Assembly: GCF_000003815.2 (NCBI RefSeq)
Contig: NC_049982.1
Location: 33,857,137-33,921,136 of the forward strand
Direction: 5' to 3'
DNA: 64,000 nt
Source: Branchiostoma floridae
Lineage: Eukaryota; Chordata; Leptocardii; Amphioxiformes; Branchiostomatidae
In this document: piece after piece, positions 58,213-64,000 of the stretch
Position numbering within the stretch: the stretch's first letter is position 1
How the letters are laid out: each line of letters starts with the position of its first letter
Program-made: the position numbers and the translations under genes
The notes under the pieces: model-generated
What the model saw: the letters and a program-made list of their open reading frames with translations, nothing else
What the model was told of the DNA's origin: nothing
Databases searched by the model: none

Positions 58213-58925
58213 TAGAGTCCATTCCAAGTCACCGTGCGGATGTTTGTTGCCGCATTGTTTAGAATTGATTTTAAAGTTTTATAATTATATGTCTAAGACA
58301 TTTGATACTTTAGAAATATTTTTAACACTGTTTCAACTTTATAAATATTTCCCCGGTCCTGTAAAACTTTGGAAATATTCATGATGTGGAATTGAGTACT
58401 TCTAATGGTTTCTATATAATGACAACAGCTTTCTACTATTATTTACCATTTTCTACCATTTTTTGTAACATTTTGTAAATGGGTCAGTGGGCTGGGTAGA
58501 TAGTAATTCACACATCCTTGCTAAGTATGGTTGGGTGACATGCAACAATGGTCCACCACAAAGGATCCACCAGTGCCCAGCTGTGAAATCTAAAAATATG
58601 CAGAGGCAACAATAGGGCTTAGTTTTATGGGGACAATAAACTAATCTAACCATTTTGCAAAGTTTACAAATATTTGTAAATTATTTGTAAATGTGAAAGA
58701 ATCACACAGAGGTTTCACAATTATTCTGTATAAAGATATTTTTGTACAGTTACTTTCAAAATGTTTCTAAAATATTGAAAGGAATTCAAATAGATGAATA
58801 TTTTCTTAGTCAATATTTTGAAAAAAAGTTAATTATTTTGGCTTAGATATTCTTTTATTCAAAATAAATCAAACCTATTACAAATATCACCTAAAAACCC
58901 TCATGGTGTCTTGGAATGGACTCTA
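58213..58925. mobile_element. ~700-bp inverted-repeat (MITE-like) element, copy 2
   Basis: tagagtccattccaagtcac at the left and its near-inverse (gtcttggaatggactcta) at the right form the terminal repeats. It aligns along its whole length with 33505-34195 and retains the better terminal repeats of the two. Confidence 0.82.
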
Positions 58926-58989
58926 CACTCAAATAGACATTTTGCCTGGCCAATAGTGCCTTGCGCATATCACCAGATTTAGGTATCCT

Positions 58990-59420
58990 GAGAAATGGCT
59001 GAGCCCACTGGCACTGGTACTAGAGGAATGTTCAGTTGTAACCTGGGCCCTATCTAGCCTAGGGGCAACAAAGGCCCTTAACAGAACCTTGCCTAAACTG
59101 AAACCCAAGCAGATATTGGTGGGAAAGATTGTGACCCAACTGTCTCTACGGTTCCAGTGTATGCTGCTAGGGGCCCAAACGGCCCACACTTCCAACTTAA
59201 ATTAAAGGGTATATCACGAATAAAAGCAAGGCCTCAGCATGTATAGGGCCAAAGAAATTAAAATAAAAGGCCAAATGCAGTATCAAGTTTAACCACCAGG
59301 AGGCCCCAAATCAAACCTGACTGTAAGGTTAACACCACCAACCCATGTAACAAATATGATCGTAATCACATGTTGCAATCTGGAGATTTACCACTGGAAA
59401 CGCACCGTACACACACACTA
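58990..59420 (+). repeat. Diverged copy of the 3.1-3.7 kb repeat
   Basis: 'gggcccaaac', 'cttccaactta', 'attaaaataaa', 'gtatcaagtt', 'caaacctga' and 'atcgtaatcacatg' followed by 'ctggagat' appear in the same order as 3180-3400, but with one tandem unit instead of three. Confidence 0.6.
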
Positions 59421-59519
59421 CTAATAACTACACCCCCATTTTCATGGAGATAGCAAACACCGCTACCAGGAGACTAGGTCCGTGCAGTACAACTATATAG
59501 CCCAAGGACTACATAAACA

Positions 59520-59672
59520 TGCCTGACCCTGTACATGTATTTTCACACTCAGGTAGAGTGAGGAAAGTCGTGTAAAGTGCCTTCCCCACGAGCACGCCAG
59601 GGATCGAAGCTGACATCTCTACATCTCATCTCCTGGTCACTCGGCCATTCAACGCCACAAACCGATGAAGGA
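59520..59672 (-). mobile_element. tRNA-derived SINE, minus strand
   Basis: On the minus strand, TGGCCGAGTGACC (59635-59647) fits a pol III A box and AGCTTCGATCC (about 59600-59610) a B box. They are followed by the core gtggggaaggcactttacac, shared with the SINE at 12480. The tRNA head is better preserved here than in that copy. Confidence 0.65.
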
Positions 59673-59679
59673 TTTTTTT

Positions 59680-61615
59680 AACTAACTGATGTATGGAGAA
59701 TTGTGCGGAAAATCATGTTTCAGTTACGAATGCATCAGGACTTGCGGTCACGGCTGGCACACACCTGTAAAGCCTGACACAGGTGAGCCCGCTGAAATTG
59801 ACGTACTAGTCGTTATGGGTTCTGAAATATTTATCGCTGTCAAAGATGAGTAACCGTATTTCCTCTGCCAATGTCAAAGTCGATATATCATGTTTCAGTT
59901 ACACCATTTGTGATTTATAACAATAAACGTTTGTGAATTGAGCTTGTGTACCCTTTAAGGATGGAAGGCAAACGGATATATTCGCTACTATAAATCAACA
60001 GCAGCTAAAATGCAACGAATATATCTACTTTGATGGTATAAATCATTGAAGTAGTTATGATGTATATTCAAACTCAATAATGTATTCTATGTGTATGATG
60101 ATATGGCCAGTGACAGCCATATAAGACACAATGATATTTACGTTTCTGAAATTTTAAGTGGTCTATAAGCCACAACAATAACCACACGTTATCCAACCAT
60201 AAGCATTATCTGTTGACGTTAACCTGTTTTTCTTCATTACTAAAGGGTGACATATTACATAGTAATCCTGACTATACCTGGCATTTGGGGGATCCTAACA
60301 CACATTGCCGTCTGACATGACGGAGGGTGGTCTTTGTAGGTCTATAGACCAGCGAGATTCGCCGTGAAATGCTCGCGTAAGTAAATTATTGACCATCTCG
60401 CAATCGCTGCATTCAATCTTTTGTGAAAGGTTTGATCTTCTCAACATCAATCGGTCTTTCCTGTGTATTGTCGAAGGCTTAGAATAAGGAAGCAGAAAAA
60501 TAAGGTGTCGGACTTCTGGAGAATACGCCAGGCTTACTGTTTCACGAAGATGTGATCATAGTGATCGGGCTATCGTCCAACAGAGTTTTCAAAGGGGTTC
60601 AAGACAAATGGATAGATTTCTAATCAATGACAAGGTAGAAGAAAGACTGTCGTCTGCAACCAACAGAAGGATGGAGTGAAAATGACAATCGTCTGTATCA
60701 TGTAATTTTTATAAGAAATATGGTTAAGTGTACACTTCTTTATGTATTGTGAATTATGATATAACAAGACCGACATAAATCTACTTTCCCTCGGTTTTAA
60801 AGTACTGAAGAATTGAGTGACGTGAACAGACTAGGAAGTCGTAGTGCAATTTCCCTGTCTCTAGGGTGCATAGTCAAGACCGAAAGGTATACACGAGGGT
60901 AAGGATGAGGCCAGAAGGGAGTCCAAACTATCACTTCTGACGTTACCTTGCCCTTGCGGACGTTTGTTAGGGTGACTTCAATCCTTCACATGGACGACCG
61001 AATATAAAGCAAACCTTTTAAATGTATGTGTGTAGATGCATCATTTATGACCTGGCTGCAGCTCTTTACGGTGAGGGGAACCCAATCATTTTGTCAAGAT
61101 GGAGGATGAAAACCAGCTCGATACAGTAAAATATAACGGTTATAGCGAAACAACACATAGCCGTTTCAGTTTTCCGAACATGCGGTCAGACTTTTTCAAG
61201 TCAAAATTAGGAAGCGTTTATCAAAGAATGTGGCTATATCAAATTTACCGTCAAGAGAGAGATATAAAAAGCAATAATCAAATTTGATGCAGGCATTGTT
61301 TTAACTAGAAATATTTATCATTGTGACATGCTGTTGAAATCACAAATAAACCAAGCAAAGATAAGCCCTTTGTTTTCAGGCATGAAAGTGAAACAAGTAT
61401 TGAAGCTGTCACGATGCATACCCTACTAGGTGTCAAAGACACCATAGGAATGTTTTGATTAATGTTTTGTTTGAACCTTTGTTAAACCTGTGTTTGTAGC
61501 AGTTGGAAATTCCATTCTATCCATTCCAACTAACCGCAAGTAATGTCCACAAACAAACAAACAAACACATACACAGACGATGCAGTAACGTAGAAAAAAC
61601 AGCAGGTAAACCATT
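59680..61615. other. Intergenic, no recognised gene
   Basis: A 62-codon frame at 61099-61287 starts in a reasonable context (tcaagATGga) with MEDENQLDTVKYNGYSETTH but ends without a recognisable domain; not called. Confidence 0.4.
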
Positions 61616-61619
61616 TCCA

Positions 61620-62610
61620 CAACCGCTACTCAAATACCAAGTATCATGAAGATCCATCAACCGGTTCTTATGCTGTTGACCTACATAAAGACTCACCGAA
61701 CACTACGGCAACCGAACATTTAATCTTCTTGGCAAAGGTAATAACAATGCCACAGAACCACCGAGCTTTCGCTTTTCCATGCCACGTAAAGAGCAGTAGA
61801 ATAAGGGGGAAACACCCCTTCACATCAAAATAGTGAAACCCCTTCCCATCATACACTTCTGCCATAAGGCAACAAGATAGTCCACAAACAAAGAACATGG
61901 CACCCGCAAACTAATAAATAAAGTGTCAACAAAAATAACATCTATGTTTTGTGAACACAAACCTGCCATCAACTATACAAGTGTAGTGCACAGTCGGTTA
62001 GGCAAGTACTGAGTGTCCGAGAGAAGAGGTTGATTTCTGGAATTACACATTTTCCGCATTAATCGTGTAAATGAAGCCCAGATTTTCATACAATACATTT
62101 CAGGATTCTAATCATCACCTAAGGTATGTACATACTAAAAGTAATGCAAATCCACCAACCCCTGCTTATGCTTCCAAAGATTACAACAAAAGCGCCCACC
62201 ACAGTTCAAAACAAGCCGCCAGGGGGCCCAAACTTACACGACTTTCTCCCTGCCCAACGACATATCCACTGCTCAAAAATCATGAACCTGGCACTTGAGT
62301 AACATTTTAACTCCAACTTTGAACCTCCGCTGTAGTACCGTACCTCGCCGCTAGGAGGCCCATTATCGAACTTGACCTTCCTTTTCCCAACCCCTACTTA
62401 CTCATCAAATATCATGCAAAACCATCCGCAACGTCTCAAGTTACTGATGTTGTCCGCAACCAAACGGACACACACACTCCGCCCGCTGTAGTGCCGACGG
62501 AAAGTGCTACGCCAACTATTTTCGAAGTCAACCTTCATTTCTGCAACCGCTACTCAAATACCAAATATCATGAAAGTCCATCCACAGCTGCTCTAGTCAT
62601 ATGCTGTTGA
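61620..62610 (+). repeat. Periodic modules of the 'gccgctagggggccc' repeat family
   Basis: Three rounds of 'ctactcaaataccaa.tatcatgaa' / 'gccgcyagg.ggccca' / 'ttatgctgttgacctac' occur at about 61627-61690, 62150-62400 and 62550-62620. This looks like a tandemly expanded or serially inserted version of the module seen singly at 4130 and 24340. Confidence 0.5.
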
Positions 62611-62619
62611 CCTACAAAA

Positions 62620-63865
62620 TATAGAGATATAAATAAATTGCCTGTCATTGTTTTAGGCCATTCGACTAGAGATCGAAGAAAGAAAAAAGGACGATTTAAG
62701 TAGTAATTGAAAGCGGCATGATGTACCACTCCGGGCCGTTCTTCTCACACGATACCCGGCGATAATAACTACCACAAGGAAGCCAACACTCATCCAGAGC
62801 TACACTCATACGTGTGGCAGTCCATTATACCCCCATCATTGTCACAGAATGGAAAGCCGTGAATTTAAATGGAGCCTTGTAATAAACGCTGTTTGGAGAC
62901 ATTATTACAGTGTTCCTCATTACCCTTTAATAGTGGCCGTCTAACCTGCCACCTGCGCCAGGGAGATAGCTGGAAACAACATGAAGTCAGGACTAACGCG
63001 GTCAGGTGGGGAAGGTGGCTTGTTGTGGGAAGGTGGCCGGAAAAGTAACCATTACCAATTGTGGGATAAAGATAATTATGCTTTTAGTTCACATTTTCTG
63101 TGTATATGACTTATCTTTGAGACGCAACGGGTGCTCTGAATACAAACGTGAAGTAGAAAGAACGATGGGTTTTTGTAACTTTGTTGCCTTGTACCAAAGT
63201 GTGATCTGTGAACAAAGCAGCAACAAATCATTCTGAGGAGGGCGTAATCATGATTTGGGAATAGGTGAATATTTAGAAGCAATTGTTTATTCAAATCTCT
63301 AAGTTAACGTTCAACCTAGCTTTGTCGTTCTACTCAGCATCAAACATAACTCAAGTATTGCTAAGAAGAGCGAAAATAGGTGAATATTCTATTTTAACTA
63401 AGGTTGAGTTGAAATATTGTTTCAAAATTTGAGCTTAACAAATTGCATCTAGCGCTAGATGTATCACCAAGACACATGTCCTAAATACCAAAATTTTTTG
63501 TTCAAAATCAATCTAACCATGTTGTCTTATTGTCCAATGAACATATGCTTAAATAGATCGATCATCAGCGCTGTGTTTTAAACATAAACTTGTCATTCTA
63601 GTACCTGGCTTGTCGCACAGGTTCCAGCCCCTTCCCCATTTGTTGAAATAATTATGATAATAATATAATTGCTCAATTAGCCAGCCAACGACACACAGCT
63701 GGCGCCACATGGAATACCGCTTTCCACAAATACATTCATGTCTGATGATTAATTTCAAAGTCCAACTTTTGCTTGGTGTTTTTTATCTTCTATTGGAGAG
63801 AAGAAAGTGGCGTAATCAAAGCCTTTCCACATAGTGTGGGCTCGCGCTGCTTGAAGCCTTGCGAA
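62620..63865. other. Intergenic, nothing recognised
   Basis: Only short frames and no clear repeat. Confidence 0.45.
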
Positions 63866-63867
63866 GG

Positions 63868-64000
63868 TTGTACTCACATATATGTATATATACATTCTGA
63901 TGCTGTACTACTCACCTATATGTATATATACAGTCATGTGCTGTACTACTCACCTTTATGTCTATATACAGTCAGATGCTGTACTACTCACCTATATGTA
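63868..64000 (+). repeat. 38-bp tandem repeat, runs off the window
   Basis: Units containing tgctgtactactcacc and tatatgtatatata start at 63901, 63939 and 63977, with a partial unit before. The array continues past the right edge. Confidence 0.92.

Overview
The window is animal nuclear DNA, and cephalochordate (amphioxus, Branchiostoma-like) is the best guess. The evidence is short exons with GT/AG boundaries separated by kilobase introns, CR1-like and RTE-like retrotransposon debris, mariner and TTA-target MITEs, tRNA-derived SINEs, and an abundant repeat with the 'cctccatgaaat' terminus and 'gccgctagggggccc' modules that I associate with amphioxus. The species call is inference; no bacterial-type operon, rRNA or intact tRNA gene was seen. 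A 100-base run of N marks a scaffold gap.

One protein-coding gene can be read with confidence. It is the 5' half of an SLC18-family vesicular amine transporter (VMAT-like) on the minus strand between about 4.5 and 11.6 kb. Five coding exons join in frame to give the start codon, TM1 with its aspartate, a long Thr/Pro-rich luminal loop, TM2 with the FASKAT motif, and TM3 to about TM5. The remaining exons should lie beyond the left edge of the window. A perfect cAMP-response element sits just upstream of the ATG, and three near-identical RFX X-box-like palindromes lie in or near the gene.

The other ~52 kb, upstream of this gene, has no other gene I can recognise. It is a mosaic of mobile elements and tandem repeats. 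From left to right these include: a fold-back element with a tRNA-like core; a 683-bp DNA transposon with a broken Myb/SANT-like domain (both inside the SLC18 gene); a SINE; a 30-bp minisatellite; an RTE-like relic; a CR1 3' end interrupted by an internally deleted mariner with perfect 34-bp terminal repeats; an 18-bp minisatellite; two copies of a ~700-bp inverted-repeat element 25 kb apart; a MITE with perfect 50-bp terminal repeats and TTA duplications; a 1.4-kb 34-bp minisatellite open in all three forward frames; a 2.1-kb element carrying an exact 105-bp internal duplication and very G-rich hairpins; and a 161-bp MITE with a 9-bp target duplication inserted into an older repeat. A few isolated exon-like segments and one TATA/initiator candidate are given at low confidence.

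I found no coordinated multi-gene system. The items most worth following up are the SLC18 locus with its candidate regulatory sites, the nested transposons, and the unusual duplicated G-rich element near 51 kb.
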